A stretch of DNA of 64,000 nt from Cyanophora paradoxa. Taxonomy: Eukaryota > Glaucocystophyceae > Cyanophorales > Cyanophoraceae. Under the pieces are notes generated by a model. That model saw nothing but the letters and a program-made list of their open reading frames with translations. It had not been told where the DNA came from and did not search any database. Shown here piece after piece: positions 37,361-47,037 of this stretch. A program made the translations under genes and the position numbers. Each line of letters starts with the position of its first letter. Positions within the stretch are counted from its first letter, which is position 1. The stretch is from the NCBI GenBank assembly GCA_004431415.1, contig QPMI01000091.1, positions 22,872 to 86,871 of the forward strand, written 5' to 3'.

Positions 37361-38892
37361 TATTGGGCGGCACAGTTACACTTAATATGAGATAGGAAAC
37401 AATTTTTGGTAATATGAGCCACAGCATTATTGATTCGATCTACCGAGATATCTTCGAAGTCCATGGCATTGTAGCATCGCAGGCAATGCCCATACTGCTT
37501 CCCATATCGCTGCTTGATCCAGTCCCATGTGATGTAATCATGCTCATCGAATTGTCTATTTGCTGCTCGGTCCTGATCCTTGTAAGTCGATATCTTCTCG
37601 TTATTCTCTCTCTTCCACACTTTCCAGTGAGCCATTTCGAAATTATCATGGTAAATAACAACATCATCCAGCCTTGTGGTTCGAGTGAGAGCAACATAGA
37701 GCCACTTCTTTGAAACAAATGGCGCCCCAGTTTCAAACACGACTACCCTGTTCCCTTTGCAGCGAATCGTATCACCTTGAACAACATGGCAGGTGTTTGC
37801 ATAAGCCAGGGCGAAATGTTTGACTGCATCCCTGCTGAGAACGATCTCATCTTTCTTGTTGGCAATGTCAGCAATAATGAAACTGTCCTTTGAGAGCTTG
37901 ACAATCTTGTAGACAAATCCATTATGAACTATTTTTCCGCCCTTTGCAATACGAGTCTTTGCAACAACTTTGATGCCGCCAGCATAAATGGAAACATTAT
38001 CCCCGTAGTTCATTTTGTGAAGGGCTAGGTTCACCTCTGCACCCTTGCGGTTTGTGTAAACAATGCCAATATCAGTCTTTTCCAATTCGTCCACAACCTT
38101 GAACCCATACTTTGCAAGGACCTCACTTACACTCAAACCTTTCTCGAATAAATCAATTCGAATTTGCTCAACCTTCCTGCGATCTTCCTCAGTCTCATGT
38201 CGCTTGTTCACTTGGAGTAACAATTCGTTGGGGAACAGGCGATGGAGGATATCGAGGTAATACTCATCTTGGTCAACACTCATATCTTGGATGGGTGGGT
38301 TTTGGTACGGGTCCCCTGTGGCGATGTATACCTTATCTGGGAACTGCTCATTCATGATGTGGTCCAAGGCTGCCAGTTCCCCAATCTTAAACTGACAGAT
38401 CTCATCAATAACAATGCAATCAAATTCTACCAAACCAGAGGCATTTCCTCCTACAATTTCATCCATGTTTGACTCATCAATTTTAAGGTGAAGGGCATCA
38501 TAGATTGTCTTCACATTTTTCAATCCTTGCTCTTTCATTTCTTTCACTCGCTTGTTGGTTGGAACAATGTAGAGGGGATTTCTGAAACGCTTTCCATATT
38601 CAACTGTCATGTGAGTCTTTCCCACTCCCGGAACTGATCCGAGAAGAACCCATCGTTTTTGTGTAGCCAGCAAATCACAAATCGCGGTTGTGTCATACTC
38701 ATCAACCACAGAGTGTTTGGTATAACTGTAGTTCTCGATTTTCACAAAGTCAGTCGCTCTCTCAAACTTTCCGTAACGAATTCGTTTTGCCTCGAGGTCT
38801 TTCTTCTCACCTGAAAACTTTTTAGAAAAATTGGGGCAGCATTTCACACTGAATTTTCCAATATTCTCAAAGGCATTGCGATCGAATGACAC
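37360..38892 (-). CDS. SF1 helicase with C-terminal HNH-like domain (C-terminal part of a polymerase-helicase)
   Basis: 510 codons in one open frame. Walker A is LLGSVPGVGKTHMTVEYGKR, Walker B IVIDEICQFK. Motif III-like GDPYQNPPIQD, motif IV NKRHETEEDRR and the terminal LYVALTRTTRLDDVVIYH complete a Pif1/RecD-type SF1 helicase. The last 60 residues (CLRCYNAMDFEDISVDRINN, AHITKNCFLSHIKCN) match the Cys-Cys / D-R-I-x-N / H-x-x-x-N-C / C-N pattern of HNH/endonuclease VII-like treble clefs. The frame has no ATG before the Walker A region; its first start-like codon is GTG at 38892. It overlaps the end of the polymerase frame by 49 bp. It is therefore most simply the C-terminal half of one protein with the polymerase. 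It ends within one base of the integrase start (37360). Confidence 0.85.
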   Translation of the reverse strand: MSFDRNAFENIGKFSVKCCPNFSKKFSGEKKDLEAKRIRYGKFERATDFVKIENYSYTKHSVVDEYDTTAICDLLATQKRWVLLGSVPGVGKTHMTVEYGKRFRNPLYIVPTNKRVKEMKEQGLKNVKTIYDALHLKIDESNMDEIVGGNASGLVEFDCIVIDEICQFKIGELAALDHIMNEQFPDKVYIATGDPYQNPPIQDMSVDQDEYYLDILHRLFPNELLLQVNKRHETEEDRRKVEQIRIDLFEKGLSVSEVLAKYGFKVVDELEKTDIGIVYTNRKGAEVNLALHKMNYGDNVSIYAGGIKVVAKTRIAKGGKIVHNGFVYKIVKLSKDSFIIADIANKKDEIVLSRDAVKHFALAYANTCHVVQGDTIRCKGNRVVVFETGAPFVSKKWLYVALTRTTRLDDVVIYHDNFEMAHWKVWKRENNEKISTYKDQDRAANRQFDEHDYITWDWIKQRYGKQYGHCLRCYNAMDFEDISVDRINNAVAHITKNCFLSHIKCNCAAQ

Positions 38893-41440
38893 TGGGGCAA
38901 TGGTTCATAAGCGATCCCATAAACACAATCGGTGTTCAAAGCGAGTGGTCGGATTTGCTGTTTAGCGAGTTCGACACACTTCTCATACATACACATCCTC
39001 ATAATTGACAAGAGGGTAGTGTACAATGGCATGAAGCCATCAATGAGCTGCTTTTCTGCTACCTGATTGACATAGTAGATATGGGTTCGGTCATCTCTTC
39101 CTCACACAGAACGAACTCTGTCTCCTCATAAGTGGCAAGAGTCTCACCAAAGAGGTAAATCTTAACCTCCCCTCCGTTCTGTTTCTGGAACTCGATCGCA
39201 TCGTCTCTGTTGTGGAAAATGGTGGTTTTCACTCTGCTATTTCGTTGCTTTCCAGTTTGCCCAATCGCACTCACTAAGATCTGCTTCTTATCAACAGGAT
39301 CGAGGTCGCTATCTAAGATTCGAGCAACTGTGTTGCCTGCAAGGTTGGGAATGAGTTTGTAAGGTCGCAGAACCGCTTTGATGGAGATGTCATCCTTGAA
39401 ATCCTCGAAATGCTTTTTGAGAACCAAACCAGGAACGACATTGTACTTGGAATCAATGATCATCCTCTTGTATCTGTTGTAGGTGTTTGCTTCGTACTCC
39501 TTTCCGTTCTTGTCTTTGGCTTTGAAAAAGTATTTGTCGTCCAGTTTCACGTAATAGAAGCTGTATTCCTCGATTTGCTCTGCATCTGTGATTGTCACAC
39601 TCTTGAAGACATCGAACTTGCTGAGAACAGGAACGAATTTGATCATCAAGGCTACAATGTAAGGGTATGCTTTGCACATATCGAACTCGTAAATATCTGT
39701 GTTATAGCGAATTTCATCAAAGGTCTCCTCATCCACATCAAAGAGACCACGAAGGCAGTCTGCACTCCATTCTTGAATGCATTTATGGTTTGCTCATTGT
39801 AAGTACTCTTGTTGGAAGTGTTGATTAGAGACCTATACATATCCAGATTTAGTTTCTCGAATTTATCTCTGTACTCAGCATTCTTGAAGCTAATCTCGAA
39901 AGCTGTTTCTACATCTGTATCGTTACCAGGTGGGGTCACGACAACATCCTTATCGTCAATAGTGAAACGAATATGGGTTGCCTTTCCGATTTGGGAGAAC
40001 CCAGGTTGGACCTGATAATTATGCACCACAATGAACTCTCTGAGTAGCTCATCCAGTGAACCACCATAGCAGATTCGAATGCTCGATTGGTTCTTTGGAT
40101 TGTCAGACCTGACAATTCTCAGAATGTCATCGGGATTTGTGGCAAACTCCTTGAACCTTCTTTGCTTTATAATCTTGTAACGAGAACTGAGTGGAACATT
40201 GGTATCTTTTGGCTTGGAGCCATTGAAGGACTGTGTGAGAGCCTTAATATTGTGATTTAACAAATACATGTGACCATTCTCAATCTTCACATATGCAACA
40301 GAAGGGTCAAGTGTGTGTTCCTGGTCTTGGGCAGGAAAGTCAGTTCAGGGACAGGGGTCCTGTCGTCCTTTCCAATTGTAACCATGCCTAGGCGCAGTGG
40401 GTCAAGAACCTTCTCCGAAATGGACTTGAAAGAAATGCCCCAATCATCTCCTTCAACAGGGTCTCGCCCATTCACCATCTTAAACAGTCCGTTGTAAGAC
40501 CAATCGATGCGCTTGTATTTCCCTTTGGTCTTAGCCTTCTCAAATGCTCCTCCAAACCATTTGATGAGGACATCAAAGACACACTTCCCAACCTTGAATG
40601 AGTCACCTTTTAAGAACATTTCCTTGAATGTGGTGGCTTGGGGTTCCCTTCGTTTTAATGAAATTCGAAATAATCATGGGAGCGTTTGTATTGTCTCTGA
40701 GAACTTGTTCATTTCTTGGGATGTATTCTTCATTATCTGTCGTGATGACTCTTTCAATTGTCATAATATCGGGGTAGGTATCTTGCTCAATTAGTTTTAG
40801 GTAGCGGAAATCTTGATTGGTCGAGTTAAACTCGATGACTGCTGCAATAAATTCAGCAATGACGGTCCCTCAACACATGGAACGTATTGAACGTGGATTG
40901 AACCAGACCAAGAGCATTCAGAAAAGCTGCCTTGGTACACTGGATACCAAAGGGGCGATTGTTCCGAAGCCTCTTCGATTCGATGTAGGTCACACCATTC
41001 TCAGTGACCCTGTTCGCGTTTGCGGGAGCCTGTTCTCCCTCTTGCAACTCACGGAAGAGTCTCACATTCAGAGTGACCATGTTTCCAGGTGAGTTTTCAA
41101 CAAACTCACGAAGGTTAGCCATCAATTGCTGGAAAGGAGTCAAGCGCTTCCGCTCTCTCGCTTGCTCCGCTTTCTTGTTTTGCTTCTCAACATTCTTAGC
41201 GGCTCTCTCAGCCCTCTTCTCCTTCTTCTCTTGCTTGCGATACAAACGAGGCTCTACGATACCTCTCAGTGTATCTCTGATATCAATCAACTTTGGAATT
41301 CTAATTGCTTTGAAAGTAAATTCTCTCAAGAAATAGATATCCTGCTCTCGGGTCAATTTGTCTTCTACTTTTGCTTGCATGTAGTAACCAAGAATCTCAT
41401 CCTGTAAATTCTTCGAAATTCGATTACTTGGTCGAGGCAT
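38844..41440 (-). pseudogene. Family B DNA polymerase, protein-primed type, multiply frameshifted
   Basis: Starts at the ATG at 41440 (MPRPSNRISKNLQDEI) and reads leftward through at least five frame changes, near 40865, 40620, 40300, 39750 and 39065. A sixth near 38885 leads into the helicase. Each break is bridged by continuing, related sequence in another frame. The palm is recognisable. Motif A is IYEFDMCKAYPYIVALM (about 39670). A motif-B-like KKQILVSAIGQTGKQRN lies near 39280. Motif C is LALNTDCVYGIAYE (about 38930), with both Asp-equivalent positions kept as T-D. The long N-terminal region has no recognised domain and would hold the exonuclease and terminal-protein regions. The gene replicates the element's linear genome. 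As assembled it cannot give a full product. Confidence 0.85.
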
Positions 41441-41680
41441 TTCTTTGTTCACTCTATTAATATATACCTACAAAAGTTTTCTTTAAATACTTTTATACTC
41501 GCGTCAAATTTTACCGGCAAAACCAAAAGTCTCCAACAAATATATTTAGTCGAGGGCATTTATAAAAATAACGAAGGGTTGGCTCGATCATCGAACTCTA
41601 AAAATAACAGAATGATTTTATTTGTGGTTCCAGCGCGGTTCCCACGGGTTTCTCAGAGCAGATCGCGCTGAGAAAAACGA
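41441..41680. promoter_or_regulatory. AT-rich spacer upstream of the polymerase gene
   Basis: About 240 bp without a gene, between the polymerase start and the end of the small ORF on the same strand. Its AT-richness and position suggest the polymerase promoter. No motif was identified with confidence. Confidence 0.3.
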
Positions 41681-41938
41681 TTAACAGAGATATTTCGATT
41701 TGCGACCACGGTTAGAATACGGGACACCATAGAGATACTTCACAAAGCAGACTGCATTGGAAGCATAGAGACGCTGGGAACTCTCAACGATTCTCATGGC
41801 TCTGTAACACTCATCAGTATGGTATAAATCACGCATTTGCTTTGCGAATTTCGCATTATACTTTTTTAAATATTCCTGACCTTTTTCACTTTTACGATAA
41901 CGATAAGTAGCACGCTTCTGAGCCTCACTGATTGGCAT
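41681..41938 (-). CDS. Small basic viral protein, unknown
   Basis: 85 residues from an ATG at 41938 (MPISEAQKRATYRYRKSEKG). The start region, M-P-I-S-E-A-Q-K-R-A-x-Y-R-Y-R-x-S-x-K-G, is rich in Arg, Lys and Tyr, and a basic tail, NRGRKSKYLC, ends the protein. It resembles the DNA-binding N-terminus of small virus and plasmid proteins that begin with a helix and a K/R-rich segment, but no family is assigned. AT-rich base use matches the element. Confidence 0.6.
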   Translation of the reverse strand: MPISEAQKRATYRYRKSEKGQEYLKKYNAKFAKQMRDLYHTDECYRAMRIVESSQRLYASNAVCFVKYLYGVPYSNRGRKSKYLC

Positions 41939-42287
41939 TTTGTCTTTTTCTACTCTCTTAATATATGTTAAGAAATCTTTAAGTAGTTTTTCTGTCTGTA
42001 TATAGCGAATAAACTCCTGTCAAATTTTGGTCCCGATTGCAGAGCATCCAGTACGAAAGAAGATGCTGGAAAAATGATAAAGCTACCGATACCCAGAAGG
42101 TTCACTTGTCGGCTGCAAGTTTCTACCACTGAACCCGGTAGAACAGGTGATTAAAGTGATTTACCTATGGATATTTCACTTCGCTCTACAACGCCTCCAT
42201 AAAAATGAAGAAGTTTTGAGCCTACGGGATAGGATTGGTTACGTAGCGCTAACAATGTTCAAGATTTTTTAAATTCGGAAATGATCC
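41939..42287. other. Viral intergenic spacer with no recognised gene
   Basis: About 350 bp of AT-rich sequence between two leftward genes. No open frame of note and no repeat were recognised. Confidence 0.5.
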
Positions 42288-43048
42288 TTAACGGCGATAT
42301 CCAGGTCTGATCCCGAGCTTGGCAAACCCTGAGACCATTGGAGCAGCATTTGGAATCGAGTTGACTGGATCAGCCTGCGAAGTGGCAACCCGAAGGATCG
42401 ATTTATTGAGGACCGGCAAATCCGTTTTGTTGGAGTCTTGGTAATCGATTGTCTTTGCAATCAATTCGGTTGGTGATTCTTTTACAACTTGAACAGGTTC
42501 AGGGATGACTTCATGGGTTACTTCTGGTTTCTTCTCAACCTTCTCCTTTGTGATTGGCTGTTCCTTGATCTTGTTTTCGTTTTTGGTCTCTGCTGCAATG
42601 CCATCAACAAGACTTTTAGCATACTGATATGTCACAGATTTCAGTCCGCCAGTGGTTGAACGAATAAAGTAGCGGTTGCGATGGTCTTTCTCGGAATAGG
42701 TTGAGTAGAGCCTCTCGCCACCATCAAGCAGTTTCAGCAGTGTCGATGATGAGGCAACCTTATCCTTTGTGGATGATTTGAACTGCCCTTTCTTGATTCC
42801 TCGTTTGGCTCCGGGCATGCGGTTCAATGGGACTTGGTCAACCAGGGCATTATCATCGTTGCTGTTTTTCGTAGTGGCTTGGGTGAATTGGTTTCGTTCT
42901 TTATGGACTTCTTTATCGAGGTCACCAGTTCCGTATGCAGCGATTCCCTTCGATTTCTTATACCAGTTCCTTCCAGTCTCACCATTGCCAACATCCGCTT
43001 CAGCGGCTGGTTTGGACAAGAAATTCTTGGCTGAGTCTTGCGAGCCAT
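42288..43048 (-). pseudogene. Viral protein of unknown function, probable frameshift near the start
   Basis: The main frame (43019-42288) encodes about 243 residues and ends KLGIRPGYRR. It is Lys/Glu/Pro-rich in the middle (EKVEKKPEVTHEVIPEPVQV) and has a compact Tyr-rich segment, LLDGGERLYSTYSEKDHRNR YFIRS. It has no ATG of its own at the 5' end. The only nearby ATG, at 43048 (MARKTQPRISCP), is one frame away, so a single-base change near 43030 probably separates start and body. It lies next to the penton gene on the same strand, where polinton-like viruses often keep a virion-associated gene. That role is only inferred from position. Confidence 0.55.
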
Positions 43049-43084
43049 TTGTAATATCGAGACAAATTTATTCTACAGTATTTC

Positions 43085-43971
43085 CTATGACCGTGAGAAC
43101 GGCAGGTAGAGTCCCTCCAACTCTTTTATGACATTCTTCAATGCTTTCTTCGTCAGATCTTTATCATCTTCAGTAATCAGTTCAAGAGTCATCGACCAGT
43201 CGGTAGTAATGTCTGCTGTGGCTCCGTTCCAGTAAGAAAGTCTCACATCTAGAGTCTCAACCTCAACCAAGCCATTCTGCTCGTGAACGATCATGGAATT
43301 ATTCGATGAATCATATTTTAATAGACTGCCAACCGTTTGGTCAATCTCAATTTTTGCAATAGCATTGTTATCTCGTTTGTTATTGCTCACATATCTTCCT
43401 TTCAGTGGATCAACATGAAGAAGCAAATAGGAATTAAATAGGAGATCTAATGGCATTTCACTATCAATGTAGTGAGCATAAGTAAAGGCTCCAACTGTGA
43501 CATTAGATGATAGAGGACTCGATTGATAAAGTGTGTTTGCATTTTCAAAACCGCAGAAATTGGCTAAGAGTTGAGTGTTCATAGTGATTGAGAATGGAAC
43601 CTCGCACATAAACCTTAGAAGCAATGTTGTGGATCATAGGTTACATAGAAATGGCGAGTGTAAGTTCCGCCACCCGCTTGATTATAGGGCTGGGATCCAA
43701 TGCGAGCGATCAGATAATTCACCAGTGAATCGGGTGTATATGCACCTCGGAGGACTTCGTTGTTTCTATTCTTTGGGTTCCCAGCATTATCGAGTGTTTG
43801 AGTGGTGAGGGTTCCTACTTCAGAGAGGTTGTAAAGATTGTGAAACATCTCAAAGTTCGTTACTCGACAGGCTCTGACCTTTTGGATCGCATAAGGGAGT
43901 CTGTATGTGAAATTAGTTGGGGTTCCATCCGATCGGTCCCTGGAATCAATATTGAGATAGTAACGCGTCAT
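43085..43971 (-). pseudogene. Penton (minor capsid) protein with one frameshift
   Basis: The ATG at 43971 opens MTRYYLNIDSRDRSDGTPTN. The Y-x-x-N-I-D-S-R-D-R start followed by F-T-Y-R-L is the signature of the single-jelly-roll penton of polinton-like viruses and relatives. The first frame ends at 43615 and the second (to 43085) continues with LLRFMCEVPFSITMNTQLLA and later LDVRLSYWNGATADITTDWS. The two overlap by about 10 bp in different frames, so one base change near 43625 splits the gene. Pentons occupy the capsid fivefold vertices. The start is divergent from the major capsid gene, only 53 bp away. Confidence 0.85.
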
Positions 43972-44023
43972 TCTGTTTAATAAAGCATTTTAAAAATTTC
44001 TTTTGGTATTTTAAACATAAGAG
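43972..44023. promoter_or_regulatory. Bidirectional spacer between penton and major capsid genes
   Basis: 52 bp, very AT-rich (TTTAATAAAGCATTTTAAAA core), between two divergent late structural genes. It probably contains both promoters. Confidence 0.45.
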
Positions 44024-45250
44024 ATGGCACTCACTGGAACTACCCTTAAGGAATTACTCGTAACTCCCGGTTCCGATCAAATTTATCTGTCCCCTGGTCT
44101 CCAGATTGGAACCAACCCCAAATACAAACCATTCCTCGAGCAAGTTCGTCCCCGAGGCAATACTTTTGGCTTTAAGAATACCGCTTACTTTGATCTACCT
44201 CGCAAGCAACTCCTTGCTGGTGTTTCGCTCTATTTCAAGATTGCCACTGGTGGTGGTGTAGCCTGCACCCTCCCCAATGGTGGTTCTTCCTATATTAATG
44301 AGGTCCGCTTCGTTCATGGTGGTTTCAAGTATATCATCCCTGGTGACTGGATCACTGTAAACGCCCTGATCGATAATGATCACGCTACCATGGGCAGTAT
44401 GTTTGCTTCTCTCGGTTACTTCAAAGAACTTGATCGTGAAAGCACAGATGAGGCTATGGAATACATTGTTAAAATCCCCGCTGCTTTCTGGGATGATGCT
44501 TACTTCCCACTATGCACACTGGCGGATATGCCAACAATTGAGGTGGATTTCCGTGATGCTGCAATTGTCCAGGTTCCCGCCGGTGGATCTGTTACCTTTG
44601 CGGATTGCTCTCTGATCTGCCAATTCGTTAACATCGCTTCGGCTGAGGCTGAGACACTCTTGAAGATGGCGAACGAACAAGGTGGCATTCGCATTCCGAT
44701 CACAGAGGTCATCCACAAGAAGACCCGAGCGCTCAAAACCGCTGATGCTGGTGAATCGGTTGAGGTGACACTCGCTAATGTTTCCGGTCTGGTTCATTCG
44801 ATTCTTATGACTGTTCGAGAGGTGAACAAACTGAACACCTACACTCATTCTGATTTCTGTGGTCATGTTTCGGATGTTAAGATTGATCAGTTCCAGATCT
44901 TCCACAACAATCGCTCCCTCGATATCTCCAACAAACCCATTTCCGGTTTCCTCTCGGCAATGAATCACATTCCATCCCATTATAAGGGCGTTTCAGTTGG
45001 CAATACCACCTATGGATTCGAGTCTGGAAATGTTTACGGAATTGTTCTATCCAAATCCGGAAAGGATTCACTCCACAACTCGGTTATGGGTTACCAGGAT
45101 TTCTTCAACAGCAGTTCGAGTTACATGGATCTCACTGTTTCCGGATGCACTGATGCCGCTCCTGTTCAGGTTGATATCTATGCCCTCCGACACAATGTTA
45201 TGGTACTCAATGGCTACAACATCTCTACCCTGAAAGTCTCGAACTTCTAA
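44024..45250 (+). CDS. Major capsid protein (double jelly-roll type)
   Basis: 408 residues, intact, from the ATG at 44024 (MALTGTTLKELLVTPGSDQI) to the TAA at 45248-45250. Beta-rich throughout: FGFKNTAYFDLPRKQLLAGV, VSLYFKIATGG, YINEVRFVHGGFKYIIPGDW, PTIEVDFRDAAIVQVPAGGS, IFHNNRSLDISN. It ends with VQVDIYALRHNVMVLNGYNI, the kind of terminal strand seen in polinton-like virus capsid proteins. At 408 residues it is shorter than virophage capsid proteins of roughly 580-610. Identification rests on gene position next to penton and ATPase and on overall pattern, since double jelly-roll proteins share few fixed residues. The reading frame is undamaged, unlike several neighbours. Confidence 0.82.
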   Translation: MALTGTTLKELLVTPGSDQIYLSPGLQIGTNPKYKPFLEQVRPRGNTFGFKNTAYFDLPRKQLLAGVSLYFKIATGGGVACTLPNGGSSYINEVRFVHGGFKYIIPGDWITVNALIDNDHATMGSMFASLGYFKELDRESTDEAMEYIVKIPAAFWDDAYFPLCTLADMPTIEVDFRDAAIVQVPAGGSVTFADCSLICQFVNIASAEAETLLKMANEQGGIRIPITEVIHKKTRALKTADAGESVEVTLANVSGLVHSILMTVREVNKLNTYTHSDFCGHVSDVKIDQFQIFHNNRSLDISNKPISGFLSAMNHIPSHYKGVSVGNTTYGFESGNVYGIVLSKSGKDSLHNSVMGYQDFFNSSSSYMDLTVSGCTDAAPVQVDIYALRHNVMVLNGYNISTLKVSNF

Positions 45251-45367
45251 GCGCGGTTTCGCCCGCGCGCAACGACCGAAGGAAGTAGATTCTTTTCTTC
45301 CGTTAGAGTAGGAAGCGCAATTATTTGCAGGTGTGTACTTTATTTTGTTTTTTATCTTATTACTGTA
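45251..45367. terminator. Hairpin region between capsid and ATPase genes
   Basis: Just after the capsid stop lies GCGCGGTTTCGCCCGCGC, a GC-rich stem in an AT-rich element. It is followed by GGAAGTAGATTC...GAATC-like weaker pairing and T-rich sequence. It could mark the transcript end of the capsid gene. Confidence 0.35.
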
Positions 45368-46126
45368 ATGGATAACACAGTAAATCTTGATGATATTCCG
45401 GAGTTCGATCCAAGTAAGACAGTTCGAATCCCGACGAGAATTTTGAATGTTGGTCGCTCCAATACAGGTAAGACAATGTTCACAAAATACTTACTTTACG
45501 AGCTTCGTGACAAGATCGATCAGATCGTTATATTTAGTTCAACAGCTTTTACTGGGCAATTTAATGACATCACCCATCCCGAAAACATCTATGAGGAGTG
45601 GGATGATAACATTGTTTTGAGATTGATCAGTATGCAAAAGAAACGAATCGAGAACAATGAGAAACGCAATAATCTAGTAATTATACTTGATGATATGATA
45701 GGTTCAAATTTGGATATGCATAATTCGGCTGTTTTATCTAAATTGGTCACGAGTGGAAGACATTATGCAATTTCTGTAATATTTAATGTTCAGCGTTTAT
45801 GTTCGATTTCAACTACGATTCGTAGAAATGTTGAGTTTGTAGTATTTTTCAATATACTCGGAAATGAGAAAGAGTTTAATTGCGCTTTTGATGAGTACAA
45901 TGGTGGAATGGATAAAAAGACCTACAAGGAATTGCATCGGTTGTGGGGTTATAATTACCAAACTGTCATAGCTAGCCTGCAAGGTTACGATATCAAGACC
46001 TATACTGATCGAGCAGTACTAACAGATGATGATATAAAGGGTTTTAAGAAGTTTGTGAAGAGAAAAGCAATTAAAAGGGGTCAGATGGCTCGGATTCAGC
46101 GAGAAATGACCACAATCAGTGTTTGA
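45368..46126 (+). CDS. Genome-packaging ATPase (FtsK/HerA-type)
   Basis: 252 residues, intact, ATG at 45368. Walker A is ILNVGRSNTGKTMFTKYLL, Walker B NLVIILDDMIGSN. The sensor-like segment SGRHYAISVIFNVQRL and the arginine-containing TIRRNVEFVVFFNI follow, as in the A32/FtsK-HerA packaging ATPases of polintons, virophages and large DNA viruses. The basic C-terminus (KKFVKRKAIKRGQMARIQRE) is also typical. It pumps viral DNA into preformed capsids. Same strand as the capsid gene with 117 bp between. Confidence 0.92.
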   Translation: MDNTVNLDDIPEFDPSKTVRIPTRILNVGRSNTGKTMFTKYLLYELRDKIDQIVIFSSTAFTGQFNDITHPENIYEEWDDNIVLRLISMQKKRIENNEKRNNLVIILDDMIGSNLDMHNSAVLSKLVTSGRHYAISVIFNVQRLCSISTTIRRNVEFVVFFNILGNEKEFNCAFDEYNGGMDKKTYKELHRLWGYNYQTVIASLQGYDIKTYTDRAVLTDDDIKGFKKFVKRKAIKRGQMARIQREMTTISV

Positions 46127-46370
46127 AAAGTCGATTTCTGAAGAATATTGTATGGTAAGGTAGCTTGAAATACTAAGGAGATAGCATAGTTGCGAAGAGC
46201 TTAAACAGCGCTTCAAACCGATATGCAGAACGTTGCGAGATCATAATCTGGTGATGAGATACAAGCGTTTGAAGATGCCGATAATCGATTTACCGAAACT
46301 TCGGTGAAACGTGAGCGAAACTTGAACCGTGAGATCATATACCCTACTATGGTTTATTCCCCGGGTTTTC
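46127..46370. other. Viral spacer with no recognised gene
   Basis: About 240 bp after the ATPase stop; no coding frame recognised. It leads into the tandem repeats. Confidence 0.4.
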
Positions 46371-46454
46371 ATGGCGCATTTAATGGCGCATTTAATGGCG
46401 CATTTAATGGCGCATTTTATGGCGCATTTTATGGCGCATTTTATGGCGCATTTG
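46371..46454. repeat. 12-bp tandem repeat, seven copies
   Basis: Seven head-to-tail copies of ATGGCGCATTTA, with T replacing the last A in the later copies. The array happens to be an open frame (repeating G-A-F-N/Y), but nothing else supports coding. Confidence 0.95.
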
Positions 46455-46515
46455 ATGAAAAGTCCCTACTCTGTGGCATGAACCAATCAGAAGCCAGCAA
46501 ATTTAAAATTAATAT

Positions 46516-46620
46516 ATGAGGTATTATCTGAGATATAATCTGAGGTATTATCTGAGATATAATCTGAGGTATTATCTGAGGTATTATCTGATCGAGATGT
46601 TATCTGAGATGTGATCTGTG
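46516..46620. repeat. Tandem array of (GAG)GTATTATCTGA / GATATAATCTGA units
   Basis: About eight 12-bp units of the form TATTATCTGAGR or TATAATCTGAGR in tandem, degrading to GTTATCTGAGAT and GTGATCTG at the right end. AT-rich and non-coding. Confidence 0.9.
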
Positions 46621-46689
46621 ATGTAAACCTGGGGAGAAGTTGAAGGGGATACATTGAAAGTCAGTGAGCCAATCAGATTGCGTCACACA

Positions 46690-46915
46690 TATATACATAT
46701 ACATCATGACAATATACACATCGCCGTGATCGTCATAATCTCCCGAGTCACGTGGTATGTCATATATATCATATACATATACATCGTCATCATGACGTCA
46801 TATATATATATCACATATACACAAATCGATATGTCATAGCTATGACCATAAATCGATTTTCTATGATATATATCGTATATACTATATTGATATAGTGACG
46901 TATATACGATTAAAA
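46690..46915. repeat. AT-rich palindromic low-complexity region
   Basis: Dense ATATAC/GTATAT and TCATGACG-type self-complementary segments (for example around 46750-46815 and 46860-46910). They could fold into cruciforms. A position near the right end of the element would suit replication or transcription signals, but no such role can be shown from sequence. Confidence 0.7.
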
Positions 46916-47037
46916 AGCAATTACAATTCTATTGTTTTTATTGTCTTTTCTATCGTTGTTTCTAGTGTAAAAAATACAGTAAAAAACCGTTCAAAAAATA
47001 CAGTAAAAAATAAGAGGTTTTAAATTGTTACTGAGGC

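Noticed and set aside
41500-42260. Possible viral cysteine protease gene
   Set aside because: Searched for a His-Asp-Cys adenain-like pattern in all frames of the element; none was convincing, so no protease is reported.
46304-46519. 71-codon open frame of G-A-F-N/Y repeats
   Set aside because: It is wholly explained by the 12-bp tandem repeat, whose length is a multiple of three; no other coding feature.
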